Of a stretch of DNA of 64,000 bases, positions 1-13,088 are shown one piece after another. The position numbers and the translations under genes are program-made. How positions within the stretch are numbered: the first letter of the stretch is position 1; every line of letters starts with the position of its first letter. The DNA lies in the NCBI GenBank assembly GCA_028564675.1, contig JAOVVO010000295.1, positions 30,299-94,298 on the forward strand, given 5' to 3'. Source of the stretch: Onchocerca lupi. Its lineage: Eukaryota; Nematoda; Chromadorea; Rhabditida; Onchocercidae. The notes under the pieces are model-generated. The model had not been told where the DNA came from. It saw only the letters and a list, made by a program, of their open reading frames with translations, and did no database searches.

Positions 1-1521
1 AATTTAATTAAATGTTGAATAAAAAATATATTCATAATAATATTGGTTATCATATATATCAAATGTTTATCTGTAATTAACAGTAGCATTTCATTCATTC
101 GCTAAATCACAGATTAAGCTTCTAATCAATCAAAAAATGTCAATTGAATCTTTGTCATATTTTAAAACTCAACTTTTTTTAAATTTCCGCACAATACTTT
201 TTTAAACACTTCATTGATCATTTTTCATCCGATTCATCTCCTATTTCCTTCATCTTCTATTCTTTCACTTCTATTTTTATCCCAACTTTTTTTTTTTTTT
301 CATTCTTAAATAACTATTCAATTCATTTTTTTTCTTGCAAATTTCTATTTCCCATATTTTGCTGAGTGAATAAAATGAAACTATCGCCTTAATAGTTCAC
401 ATCATTTTCTTTTTTTCCGACACTTTTTTTTTTTTTTTTTTATTCTCGAAACCAAACTTTCATTCCCTTTTTTTTTTTTCTTTTTTCTATGCTTTGGATG
501 AATTTTTCAACATGATTTATGATTTTAACTTCCTCAGTTACCAATGAACTTTGAATGCGAGAAATGAAAATCGTTTCATTATCAAATAATTATTCATACA
601 GGAAGAGAGAGAGGGAGAGAGAGAGAGAGAGAGAGAAAAAAAACTGCTATTGAAACTGCTTTCAAAAAAAAATTTTCACTTTTCCTTAGGCAATGATCTT
701 TGACTCGATTTAAAATGCTATAAGTAAATAATTCTATCTGCTTTTTCCTTATTCTTGTGAATCAAATTTCATTGCGGCAACCTCTCCAGACAACAACAAC
801 CTCTTGATGATGATGAAAAAACAATCCAACAGATTCAAAAAGTGTTTGTTTATAACACGTTACTATATCACTTTTTATCCTAAAAATAAAAATGAAAGTA
901 AAAAAAAAAACAAAAAAAAAACTCTTCATATTTCTAATTTCTGAAAAAAAAAAAAAATTTCCACTTGATTTCATCCTTAAATTGGCAAAATTACATTCAT
1001 TCCAATAGCTTTTTAAAATGAGCCAAATTTCTTCATTATATCTTTTCTTTCTATTTGCATCATAGCAAAAATAATCATTCTCAACCATAGAACTATTTGT
1101 TTTAAAATAAATTAAACATATATATATATATTTTTAGCTAAATGTTATTCTTAATATTTCTAATCATATAATCGATTTAAATATAATTATCATTCTAATC
1201 TGTTACCTATACACTATTTATTCTTATATATTAGTGCAATATCAGTGATAATGATCTTTATATATAGCATTTTTATCAGTTTATTTATAAAATATAATGC
1301 TTTCAATCTTGGTTTATTAAAAAAGTTGCAGGAAAAATAATCAGAGTAGCAGATGTTGTTACACATTATGATATAGTCTATTTTACATTACATGTTGCCC
1401 GATATCAAGTGATAATGATGCTGATAAAAGATAATGAAATTATACTTTCTATCATGATTGATAAATGATTTGGCATAGCAAAATAATGATATATGTGATA
1501 CCTGGTAATAAGCAATAAAAG
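1..1521. other. Non-coding AT-rich stretch upstream of the GPCR gene
   Basis: There is no convincing exon on either strand. The only open frame of note (762-1088, minus) is driven by poly-A/T and has no splice-supported neighbours. The stretch carries many T-tracts and a purine dinucleotide repeat (listed separately). It probably holds the promoter of the downstream receptor gene, but I see no specific element. Confidence 0.6.
603..636. repeat. (GA)n microsatellite
   Basis: A nearly pure GA/AG dinucleotide run of about 34 bp with a single GGG interruption, followed by an A tract. It is a simple-sequence repeat about 0.9 kb upstream of the GPCR start codon. Confidence 0.85.
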
Positions 1522-4493
1522 ATGGCTAGCAATAATAACAATGATACTACTATTAAACAATGCATTGAAGTTGGAGTAAGTTTATTTTTTTCTTTTTAAT
1601 CCAAGTTTTTTTTTCTTTCTTTTTTCTAATTTTAAACACTGATAATAAATTGCATAGTAAGAATTTCAAAAATTACTTTAAAATATTTTTGAATTAATTT
1701 TATGCCAAATATATTCTAATATTAATTTCCGAAATTAGAAATCTTAACTTTTAGAATAATTAATTGTCAACAAGCGAACAGTACGAAAAATTGAAGCTAA
1801 AATATAAATTTGTTGAAGTTAAATGTCCTTATTTGAAATTTTAGCTGATTTTAATGCATCTTATTTTTTTCATTTTCTGTTAATTTTTTTTTTTTTTTTT
1901 GTTCTTTTGTCATATCTTCGTATCATTAAACATTTATAATTTCGGTCAATTTTTTTTTTTCTTTTTTTTGTCACTTAATCAAATTCAATTAAATATAAAT
2001 GAATTTCTTTAACATTGAAATAAAGCAAATTTTAATTGAATAATTTTATGAGGCATTAAAAAGATAGTTTCAATAAATGTCAAAATAATTTATTAGCTAT
2101 AACAATAATCAATCGATAAGTTCGATTCTTTATTACAGGGAGTTGATGAAATAACAATAACAAATGCCAATGCAATTATTATGCATGTATTACTTGTTAT
2201 GTGTTTTTTATCAGTATGCCTCCAAATTCTTGTTATCATTCATGCTTTACAATATATTCGTAAACATGCAAGTGAATGTTACATGCATATTTTTCTACTC
2301 AATATGACTGTAGCTGATCTTTTGCTAACTGGTATGTAATTTGAACTTTTATGAACAACAATTCTGAAAATTATCCATTAAATGTAACAATTACTTTCTC
2401 ATCATTCATCATCAAATTTCATCCGTATAAATAATTTTATATTTCAGGTATTGCATTACCGATGGAATTCTTGATTGATATTGATACGATCACGTTGCAA
2501 TTTCCATATCATATCAATCTGATGATGCATTTTCTCCTTTGGCTCGGCACTTCTGTATCTGGATTAAATTTGGTGCTTTTAAATGTTGAAAAGCTCATTT
2601 TTTTCAAATTTCCTTTGAGGTATTACTTTTTTTCTACTCTTTATAAAATTAAATGTTCAATTTGAAATTAAATTTTGCGCAACTATAAACAAAACATGTG
2701 CATTTTATTTTGAGTTAATTTTTTATGGTGATTATTTAATTTAATAGTTAAAAATCATTTTTCTTAATTTCTTCAATAATTAGATTTTTTAAGATATTAA
2801 TAATAATAATGAATATTTTCCATCATAACCATTAACAGTTTAAGTCAGTTCATTAACCAGGATAGATTAATTTCCTATAAGAAACTCTTACAAGCTCGTA
2901 TAAAAAAGTTGGCCAAACCTGGCTTGTACATTTGTAAGAATGTTTCTGACCAAATAATTAGATTATTCTCATAATCTGTTTATCTTATTAATGCTTGCTA
3001 ATTATTCCAGTTTCTATTTCTTAAAATTATTTCAAGATACGCGGAATTGGTGACACGAAATCGAGCATATCTGATGGCATTCGCTACTTGGTTTTTTAGT
3101 GTCATTTTCATCTATTTAGCTTTTTATACTCGAGCACTAATTTGTCGCTATAATTGCGAACGACTTACGACTGATAATAGTCGTTATGGTCCATTGATGT
3201 ATCTATTTTTTACATTTTTTGTCTCCGCTTTTCCTGCTCTATCATCATTTATGGTTGCTCTATATTTAATACGAATTGTTAACAATCATAGGAAACAAAT
3301 TGCCGAAGGTTATTTCTTGGCACTTTTTTTTTTCCCTTGTTTCATTTTTTTTTTTAACTTTTTTGAAAATTATCAATATTTTATAAATACTATTTTGAAA
3401 AATATGCTTTCAATTTTTGAAACTCTATAAAAGGATAAATTAATTGGATCTAATGTTTACTCAGACTCAAAAACCAAAATGTTAAGAATAGGTTAAAATT
3501 AAATTTATGATAATAAATCTATTATTAAAATCAAAATTTCATCTCAAATTTTCTTCCTTTTTTTCTTTGAATTCTGGATATAATTTAATAGCTTATAGAA
3601 TAACATATTATTTTGGTGTTTTAATTCTTCTCTTTCCATGTATTTGTTATCTATCATCAATACAAAGTTGTTTTAGAAAAAGTTAGATTAAGTGATATCA
3701 TGTCGTTCGCCAAACTATGCAAATTATCATATTGACCGTAATTAACCGTAATTAATTGCTTCAAAATTATGCATTTAGATAACATACCAATTCACTTTTT
3801 AGAGCAGAAATTATATACCACAAATGCTATATGCAGAAAAAATAACGCTTTGAAATCTGGAATGCGCACATTTTATTATATCTTCATTTCCACCATTTTC
3901 ACAATTTTAACGCTAACACCGTATCGTTTGGTAACACTCTACAGGACAATCATTGATAAGGATACCGTAATCCGGACATGTAGTAGTGTCTTTATCAGTG
4001 TTCTTACTTATTATGCAATGGATCTGAATCCGGTATGTATAAATCAATCAGTTAAATGATTAGGAAAGAATTGAACCAATTTTCAGACTCAATTATCTAT
4101 TAGCTAATTTCTCAATTAAAAAAATATATTAGAATTAGAAAAATGGAAAGAAATTTGATAAGTTATATATATATATGTATATAAAATCTAATTTTCTTAC
4201 TTCGGGTTTTTTTTTTTAATTTCATAAAAAAAAAGACATATTGTACCGAAATATTAACGTTCCTCAAATAATAAGTTAAAAAAAATATATATATATATTA
4301 TATATATATAACATTTAATATTGCATGTTAGATAGGCTTTCAGCAGATGAATATAAAATTATAAAATTGCTTTTTTCAGATTCTGAATCCACTATTGACG
4401 GTTACCATATTACCGCAATATCGTTTACATTGTTTGAATTTTCTTATACCATTTCGGCTTAGACATAATCCTGATGAAATAAACGACAAATAA
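1522..4493 (+). CDS. Seven-transmembrane G-protein-coupled receptor (class A-like), 344 aa, 6 exons
   Basis: Exons 1522-1575, 2139-2331, 2448-2619, 3037-3308, 3803-4032 and 4380-4493 join with matching phases (1035 nt including TAA). The start is the first ATG in frame with exon 2 and is followed by an Asn-rich extracellular N-terminus (MASNNNND). Hydrophobic segments fit seven helices: TM1 about residues 31-52, TM2 with the conserved Asp (TVADLLL, about D78), TM3 ending NVEKLIFF, TM4 after a FPLRY..VTRNRAYLM intracellular loop 2, TM5 around FFVSAFPALSSF, TM6 from SGMRTFYYIF into a TPYR end, and TM7 ALNP-like DLNPILNPLL. Oddities: the TM3 DRY motif is replaced by E-K-L, the TM7 NPxxY lacks the Tyr (NPLLTV), and the C-tail is short (about 25 aa). 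It resembles the many nematode peptide/amine-type orphan receptors. The ligand is unknown and I do not assign a subfamily. Confidence 0.88.
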
Positions 4494-7178
4494 AATATTG
4501 AAATTTCAGAAATAAGATCTCTGACAATATATTCATAAGTCATCGCCATTTTAGGTAAATTTCTTTTTCTGTGAAACTAAAATTACTAATATTTGCTGCA
4601 TTAATTTCGTCTAATTCATTTTGAAAGCAAAAAGGAAATCATTTGAATCATTTATTGTAAGCAGAAATGATGCCATTAGAGCTTTGGAAGTAATTTTATA
4701 AAAATTAAAAAAAAAAATCGATCAAATCAAGCATTTGAGAAAATTCATCCTTTAAATGATGGTATTCAAAATGACAATGTTAAAAAAGCAATGATGCATT
4801 CATATTTATTGATCAGTGATAGTTTAACTTTAAAATTGTGTATAAACTGAAATTGTGAAACAAAGTAAATTATTCAATTTATTAATTCCGAAGTTTCCTA
4901 TTTTTAATCACTGATAAATTAAAAGTAAAGTAAGACGAAAAATTCGATCAGATAGATTTATTAATATGTTGATGAATTATATTAATTTCCTTAGGAAATG
5001 ATTTTTGATATCATAGGAGATGGAATTTTTTTTATTTTATATTGTAAAATTTTCAGATGTAACGAAAAAATGGAAAAGGAATATAATCATTTTTAAAATT
5101 GAATTAAAAAAAAATTCTACAATATTTGAAAAATGCATAAATACAGACCGAGCCTAACTTTGCTACCATCTTTTGTATCTAAAATCTCATTATTTCAGTA
5201 ATGTATATTTATTATTTATTTCTATTTATTAATCGTTATAAATGTGCAAATTAACTTTCATCTATAGTGAGTGAATACAAAATATTAATTTTTGGATTCG
5301 AAAATTATCATTGAATTATAGGATGATTTCAAACTTCATATTAAACTTTAATTTTTCTATGATTATTTAGCTTCTTTTTTTTAAATAAAAAGTCATAAGA
5401 ATTTTTACTTTAAATTTTTAATATTGCCAAAATTTCGGCAAATATGCCGAAAATTTTATCATCTATTAAAATAACGAAAATTTTATCGTCGATTTAAATA
5501 TTTTCACTGACCATCATTCCCAGTAAATGCAATTTTGTCTTTATTTCTGCTTTTAAAAGATTGAATTTTGTTTTTTTTCTTTTTTTACAATTTATTTTTT
5601 CCAATGCTTTCTTTGCTTGAAAAAATTTATTCATTGTAATACTGGCATATTATCTAATGAAATATTTGTTTTCTTGTTTTGTATTTATTTATAAATGACT
5701 CTTAAATAAGAACCTTTATTATTTATGTCATCATAAAGCAGATCATTGTGATTTGTCAAATTAGATGAATGATCTTTCTGAAATCATTCTAAAATGCGCA
5801 TCCGATGTTAAAAATAATATTTTGTTTCATACGGTTTATTTTTTTCTGCTGTAAGACAAAAATCCATCATCAATATTTTGGATGCATTATCGATTAATCA
5901 AATTGTAATTTCAAATTTTATGCCAATGATTATCGGTTATTAGAAAAGAAGATAATAAAGAAGCACTTTTTGAAGTTAAAAATTTGATATTAAAATTTAG
6001 TGAAATTTAGTGGCTTACGTTGAATGTTGTAAGTTTGCGAAAATCATGCACACAAATGCGAAATTTTGTGAATGTATGCACTAAATAATTGCAATATATA
6101 GAACTTGTAGGAATTAAATACGGTAAAATAAAATGCATTAAAATAAAATTTATTCATCCACATCAAATTCATAATGTGGCAATCTTTGGCTTCCTGTTTT
6201 AATTACATATGCTAAGTCAGATATTTTTTTTTTTAAAGTAAACATTTATTCATAGATAAAGTTTTGAAGTAATGAAAAAATTTGAAACATCTGGATAGCT
6301 TTACTTGAAACTCTTACTGAAACTAACAATAATTTAAAAATTAGGATTCATTAAGATATTGAAGAAACTTTTGCCTTAAATTAATCAGAAATTAGTCAAA
6401 TCGCTGGTGATAAATAACATATATCATGCAGAAAAGCCTTGTTGGAAGAAATATAACAATGAAATTAGCAAAGCAAAGCCCAAAAATGAAATCATTTCCT
6501 TTTTTTCGTTGACGATATTTTTTCTAATTAAATATTTGAAGTAAACAAAATTTGTTAGTTTGGAAAAAACTGCTATTTCTGCTTATCAAGCAAATAAATT
6601 TTCAATTTTGTTATCTCAAAATTTTGTTTTCAGTTAAATAATATCAAATGGTATAGAGTCTCGAAAAAAAAAAAAAAAAAGAAAAATTTAAAATCCCTTG
6701 TGAATGTTCTATGCTTATCTTATTATCATAATCCTTTTAAGCTGATTTATGGATTTTCCTTTGTTTTTGTTCTTTTTTTTTTTTTTTTTTTTTAAATTAG
6801 TTTTCCGTTACCTCATTACTATCATCGGAAGATTAGTTTTAATGAACCGAAACAAAATTAATTGAAATTTTCATCTTCTGCTGAAGTTCGACATTAAATG
6901 ATTGGTCTCTAAGAATGGAATTTAATCTAATGCCTATGATAATTAGTCTTCGCATCTTAAATTAATCTTAAATTATTATATGTCATTGTTTATCAAATGA
7001 TTATTAACTATGTCCATAATATTGTCCCCTAAAGATCACGGATTATCATGACCAACCAAAAATTTTAGAATGGACAAAAGATGGTTTGATCTTTATACTA
7101 AAATTTGGATGGAAATATTGTACGAAAATTTTAACAGAAATATCATTTTTTATAAAACGGTTAAAATTCAGCAGTAAT
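4494..7178. other. Intergenic region, nothing recognised
   Basis: About 2.7 kb between the 3' end of the GPCR gene (+) and the 3' end of an unnamed minus-strand gene, i.e. a convergent intergenic space. It is AT-rich with A/T homopolymers (e.g. 6664-6680, 6773-6793) and short stop-rich frames. I see no exon supported by splice sites, no RNA gene and no clear repeat family. Confidence 0.55.
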
Positions 7179-10100
7179 TCAATCATTTCGTCGGACATAA
7201 TCGTCTGATACTGTAATTTTGTAAAAAATTTCCTTTTTAGATTTGAATGGATGATGACTGCAGAAAATGAGAAAGATTACGATCATAGGCATTTAATTTG
7301 ATTCATTCTGGGCTGCAACATTGATCTTTTTATATATTAGAACTTAATGACTAAAAAGAGTAATCTTACCTTTAAGTTTCAAAAATGTTCTAATTGATTT
7401 GTAAAATTTATAGCTTGAACAATATTTCACGTTGAATACATCGGTACAATCATAAATCACATGAAATTGTTCATCGATATCACGGAAATACGCCAATTCT
7501 TCGGGAAAATACTGATGAACATTTAGATGATCATCAATATTGACAAAACTGCATTCATAATAATATTTATCCCGTTATACTTGTATAACGATACGATGAA
7601 AGGAGAAAGAAAAAAAAAAAGAATTTACAAGCAATTAAAAATTAAAACTACTCAAAATTTCAAATAGATTCTTTTGAAGACGAAACAAATTGAAAAAAAA
7701 TACCAGATGTCGGAATCTTACTAATAAAAATGTAACGGAAATTTTCGCAGCATTCATTTATTGTGTAAAAAATAGAACTTTGTAACAGATGATATTTTAA
7801 ATCGCCTTTATTTCATCTTTCTGTTGATATGATAAAGATAATTTCGACAAGTCCTTTTATCATAAATTGCCTCGCCGAAAAAAACCATACTGAAAGAATG
7901 CAAGTTTGTCCTCAAGAAAGTTCTTGCAACAAGATCGAAAAAGAATAATTTCAGTAAGGAAATTTTATTCGAGACCAGTTAGCAGAATATCGTAACGCTT
8001 AGAATTTGCAAAATTTTTGCGAATGAAATTATCAAAATTAAGCAGCATGACACCAACATTCATTGAAGCAACCATATAATTCGTATTATCAAACAATAAA
8101 TGCTTCGTAAAACTTCCTGTTTATTTATAATTACTTTGAGGATTTTTTAAATGAGTAGCAAATTCATACTTTTCTACATCAAACAACTAGTCATCATTCA
8201 CTCATTGAATCTGACTAAATCCGACCAATTGTCTAAACAAATAATTTGGATTCTATTGAAAAAAAGAATCAATGAAATCAAAAGATCAGTTCGGATAAAG
8301 CAATGATGTTCCGAACTTTAAATTTGAGATAATGCAGGACATTTACCGTAATCAGCAATTGTAAATTCGGATTCTTTTGAAAGTTGGAAAAGGGAGAAAA
8401 GATTATAGTCAATAATGGAGACGGCGGAGAGTGAAAGAATTTTTCCAATAACCATTCATCGTCTTCTGCATGTAGAATACTCTTGGTAAAATAAGGGCAA
8501 GAGATGTTATGTACCGGCATTTCAAAACAGAGATTAGGTCGATCAGTCGAGTAATCTCCACCTGAGGAATGCGAAAGTAACAATTTGAGAGGTTCCAAAG
8601 AGGCGTTCTTCTTCCGGTCTACTTCACCGGAAGAGGGTCAGAGTCACTCAACAATTACAATTAAGAGAGGGTTTGAGACACCACTATCCGATATAGATCT
8701 TGCTGGGTATGAAAATTCAAGTTGAACCAACGACTGTTTGGTAGTCGGGGGGGGAGGGAGGGGTATGGTATGCGTGCAGTGAGCAAATAAATTTATATCA
8801 TATATTTATGTTAAATTACATTAACTTTCATCCGGATGTTTATGAGGCCCGTATTGAAATTGGACCTTCAACTATGAATATACTTTAAATCTCAAAAACT
8901 TCACATAGTTCATTTGCAATGCATAGAATTGCAAATAAAGAAATAAAGCACAGTGTTGAAACAAAATAACTTCAACCAATGAGAATGATCCCTGAGATCG
9001 TTTCTGCTGCATAAAAGGAAATAGGGAACGAAACAACTGACGGAAAGAAAGAAAAAACCATAAGGCACAAAGAGCCGATTAAATGACGGGAATCTGAACA
9101 AAATTTAATTTACAAACAAGCAAGAAAAAATTAGAAAAGACTGGAAAATTGATAACAAAGAGAGTGACATTAATACTCGTCTCATAATTCAGCCGATATA
9201 AGTTTATCACATAATTTAGCAAGTACAAATCTATCGTATAATCAGTATTATGAAAGTACATGATCCGGATGAATATTCAAGGAGATCAGTACATCCGGAT
9301 GCATCTGAAATAATTGAAGCTTGAACAGATAATAAACAAAATTTTGGAAAGGAAAAATAATGAATAGGATGAAAAAGAAATGTCGTTTACTTGAAAGACA
9401 AAGGCATAAAATATGTCTTGAATGCTTTAGCATAATTTAAACATCAATAGTAATATATTTCAAACTTCTTGAACAAAAAAAAAGTCGTAATATGGCAAAC
9501 GATTCCTTAAATATTTAAGGAATAGATGAAATCAATACCTGAACTAAGGTTTCATCATTTTCGGCCAAATATTCGTGCAACTTCTCAATGGCTGTATTAG
9601 ATGATACTAATTTTCTGCTGATAGTATCTCCCAACCTAGCTAATCTGAAAATAAAATCCATTACAAATATAGATCTTTTTATAGAATTGGTTTGGCAACT
9701 TCACATCTTATTTTCCCAAAAACAAATTCGCAAGAAATTTATTTGTCATATTCTATTAATTTCTCAATTTTCTAATTTCTAGTATAATCTTAGAGCAATT
9801 CTAAACAATTTCAAAAAAGTCGAAGTTGCAAAAAAAAAAGTGAACTTACTTATAACAAACAGCGTATTCAAGTCGTCGAATTGGATGGATCCATTCGGCA
9901 TCCATAAGAAATGATTCCACGGTTCGTAATACTGAGCCAATATTATACCGAAATGAAACACTGACCAAAACATCATAATTCATCCTATAAAGTATAACAC
10001 TGGAGTTAAACTAAAACCGCTAAAAAAACTCTGAATCTTGCTCTCTTTAACCAAGCAACTCGTGCAATTTTCTCCGATAAAATATCTCAAATTAACATAA

Positions 10101-12212
10101 TTAATGTTAGCAATTTTAAATTAAAGTTCTTTTTATGCTATAAACATCTTACATAAAAGATTAGTTCCATTCGCTTAAATGACGATAAAATTTTAATTTT
10201 CAACAAGATTATTTCTGTCCATCAAAATTGAACTCGGTATGAAAACGAATCAACTGATGAAAGTACAGTAATTAAATGATGAAATCAACAAGATTCATGA
10301 GCTGAATGTCCTTATATTAATCGCCGAATTTCGATGGACAGAAGGTCAATAAACATGAATTCCCATGTGATAGTAATCACAATTCTATTATACCCAATAA
10401 ATATACGAATTTAGAGCAAATTTCAGTGATCATTGATATTCAACAAATTTAACTGTTATATAGGAAATTAAATGAATGCGATTTGATTTCATCATAAAAA
10501 ATCTTGTTGCAACAATCTGTCAATAAAAATTCTGTAATAATAAACCTTGTTACAACAATTTGTCGATATTTCGCTGTAGCATCAATGAGACAATCTAATT
10601 CATATGTCGAAATGCCATCTACCCAGCATTTTTTTATACCCTTCGATCGTTGCTCATTCCATTCGGTAAACAGTTTCCCTCCAATGGATGCCAAATATGT
10701 AACATCAACAAACCATGAACGTCCCTTACACTATAAATAGTATTTTCAATTAAAAAAAAAAGTAGATCAAAGACCACTTTTAGTGAACTCGTTATCTTTC
10801 TGATGATAAAGAAATTTTTATTTAAAATGGAATTCTGAAACTTTAGTTTAATTTGGCGAAATTCAAAAGCAAATGTGTCAGATTATCAATAGTGAATAGT
10901 TTTTCAAAACAGTTTTACAGATAGAATAATGAGCCTCTTTCAAGATAACAATGTAAATACTAAGAATTGCAGCACTCAGTGATAGATCTTTCTCAAAGTA
11001 GTAATTACAATTTCGAAAAAGCTTACGCTTATTTCAAAGTCTCTGTATGGTGTCTGTCCATTAAGATCTTGAGGTGAGAGTGTTTCGATGATCCGCAACC
11101 TTAATGTTACATCAACTCTCGATCCACTTCGTGTTTTCTCTTGCAGTACAATACTCGATGTATCCCATAAATCTCTATAAACCTGTACAACACAAAATAT
11201 TGGAAAATACGACTGACAACATATTATGATTAAAATAAAAGAATGAATATTATTAAGATTAGGAATATCATAATTAATAAGATGAATATCGTAGATATGA
11301 GAAATATTACAGTGAAAATAATGCTAATATATTGAGATTAAATTAGAACCATAGAAAAAAAACTGAATAAAGGGAGATTTTTATTCAAACATGTAAACTA
11401 AGAGAATAAAATAAAAGAAGGCCTTGAAATGAAAAGCCCCAACGGATAACACAACATCAACAAGTAGTGAATAGGCACAATGTTCCTCCGGATTTACACT
11501 TAATACCCATTCATCATGTGATTTCTTCTTTGTACACTGAAAACATCAAAATTTAAAAGAAATAACAAGAAAATAAGCCAAAATTTTTTAAAACAATTTC
11601 ATTAACCGAAAAGAACGATGTGAAAACGACGAGATGGGAAAGACATGCCATAAGCACTGTAAATTAATAAGAATAACTACAAAAGTAACATAAATAAAGA
11701 AAGTATTCCATAAATTCTGAGATCCTACTGCAGAAAACCGGAATAGTGAAAATCTAAAACCCGGAGTAAAACATTCAATAGGTTTAGGGAATGATATGTT
11801 TACAAGCTATAAGACCTAAAATGAATAATGACAGGAGCGATAAAGCAGTTAGAATTTCATTTTTTTATGTTCAAAATGTGACAACAGAATAACAATTTTA
11901 TTCAAATTTCATACCAAAAGTGATTTTAGTTGTAAATAAACTTTTCAGGTGTTTTACTAGTAACTAAAATTTTTTAAAAATTCAACAGTCTAAACTGTTT
12001 AATTTAAATGCAAGATAAATAGCTCAATCCGTAGCAAACAATACTTCAAGACCGAATAAATCAAATTTAATATAATACTTTCGCATTCTAAAACGAGCAG
12101 CAAAACCAACTTGTATCGTACAGCAATATCCATATTCTGAAACTGCTGAAGACCATCCATTTGATAAATCAGCGCCACTCCACGTGCGTTCTAATGTCCA
12201 TGCTTGCTCCAT
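7179..12212 (-). CDS. Unidentified multi-exon gene (at least 6 well-supported exons, probably 9-11)
   Basis: Not recognised. Six 5' exons are supported: 12212-12045 (starts MEQAWTLERTWS), 11536 to about 11399, 11182-11027, 10730-10546, 9984-9850 and 9644-9539. Phases agree throughout, but the donor of exon 2 is uncertain (about 11399 or earlier). The encoded part is rich in Trp/Cys (e.g. KKCWVDGISTYELDC, LARLGDTISRKLVSS) with no signal peptide and no obvious membrane helix. Likely further coding pieces on the same strand are 8590-8347 (contains NISCPYFTKSILHAEDDEW), 8116-8000 (VASMNVGVMLLNFDNF), 7548-7370 and 7210-7179 (ends VSDDYVRRND*). The last two join in phase, but I could not join 9539 to 8590, or 8347 to 8116, with matching phases, so exons are missing or there are two genes. 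The 5' end lies 877 bp downstream of AMPK-beta on the same strand. No function is proposed. Confidence 0.6.
8610..8634. repeat. Perfect 9-bp inverted repeat (hairpin)
   Basis: TCTTCCGGT, a 7-nt loop, then ACCGGAAGA. The arms are GC-richer than the surroundings and lie at the edge of a probable exon of the unidentified minus-strand gene. It could form a stem-loop in DNA or RNA; no family is assigned. Confidence 0.6.
8747..8763 (+). other. G-quadruplex-type G-run in an AT-rich intron
   Basis: Eight G, A, three G, A, four G within 17 bases. This satisfies the usual four-G-tract rule for an intramolecular quadruplex with 1-nt loops. It falls in an intron or intergenic part of the unidentified minus-strand gene, so the transcript would carry the C-rich complement. 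Confidence 0.6.
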
Positions 12213-13088
12213 ATTGCGTTATATCATCGGGAAATCACTAAACCTATTTTTTTTTTTTTTGATGAGAAAAGTAAAAGCACCCTTTAATCTCATGAAATTT
12301 CATTCCATAATGGTATAAAAAATATACAGAAATATAAATTATCCATAATTTTTCATTTTCCAAGCGCATGTAATGTAAAACTGCAATTGAAATAGAAGGA
12401 TACTTGTTTTTAACTCAAAATCTAAACCATTAATTCCAGTAAACAATATGATTGAATATAAATGCTGTTTATCACATATTATATACATGGTTGGCATTAA
12501 TACAAGCTATACAAATATATTTCAGATAAAAATCACAAAAATAAGATGGTAAACAGAGAGAATAGAAAACAATCGAAAGATACAAGGGACAACTTTCTGT
12601 TATCATAAACAACCAAACGATGAAGAAATAAATCGTTCCTATTTCTTTAAACTATCCAAGCCTATTCCATAAGCAAGCAGATTTTTGATATAAAGTGCTG
12701 CCTGATTCACTTTCCCAAGTGATTTCAATTTTTAACTTTATACTTGATCTCGAAATGATCTTGAGGTGTCGGTAAATTGCATAATGCGCACAAATTTCGC
12801 TTTAATATCATCTTAATTAGTATTTTACTCTCTAACTTATTTTAATTAACTAAATGAATTGACCATAGACAATTGTTTGATTGATTTAGTAGATGATAAA
12901 TGATGGACAGCTGATATTACTAATCTTTTCTGAAAGACAAAAACTTATTCTTTTCAAAACAAATTAATTAAAATTCTAAATTAAGCTAATATTAAACAAG
13001 AAATTTTGGAAGGAAACAGTGATTTAGCATAAAATGAAAATATAACAGACCGTAAATTAGATTCGCCGAAATAAAAATATAATATTAA
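12213..13088. other. Spacer between AMPK-beta and the unidentified gene
   Basis: An 876-bp AT-rich gap between two minus-strand genes. It holds the AMPK-beta 3' UTR and whatever drives or processes the downstream gene. Upstream of the downstream ATG (12210-12212) there is a T-tract but no clear TTTCAG immediately before the ATG, so a trans-splice acceptor was not located with confidence. Confidence 0.5.

Noticed and set aside
762..1088. 108-codon minus-strand open frame near the left edge
   Set aside because: Composition is dominated by Phe/Asn/Lys from homopolymers; no splice partners and no family resemblance.
10504..10740. 78-codon plus-strand frame
   Set aside because: Antisense shadow of exon 10546-10730 of the unidentified minus-strand gene.
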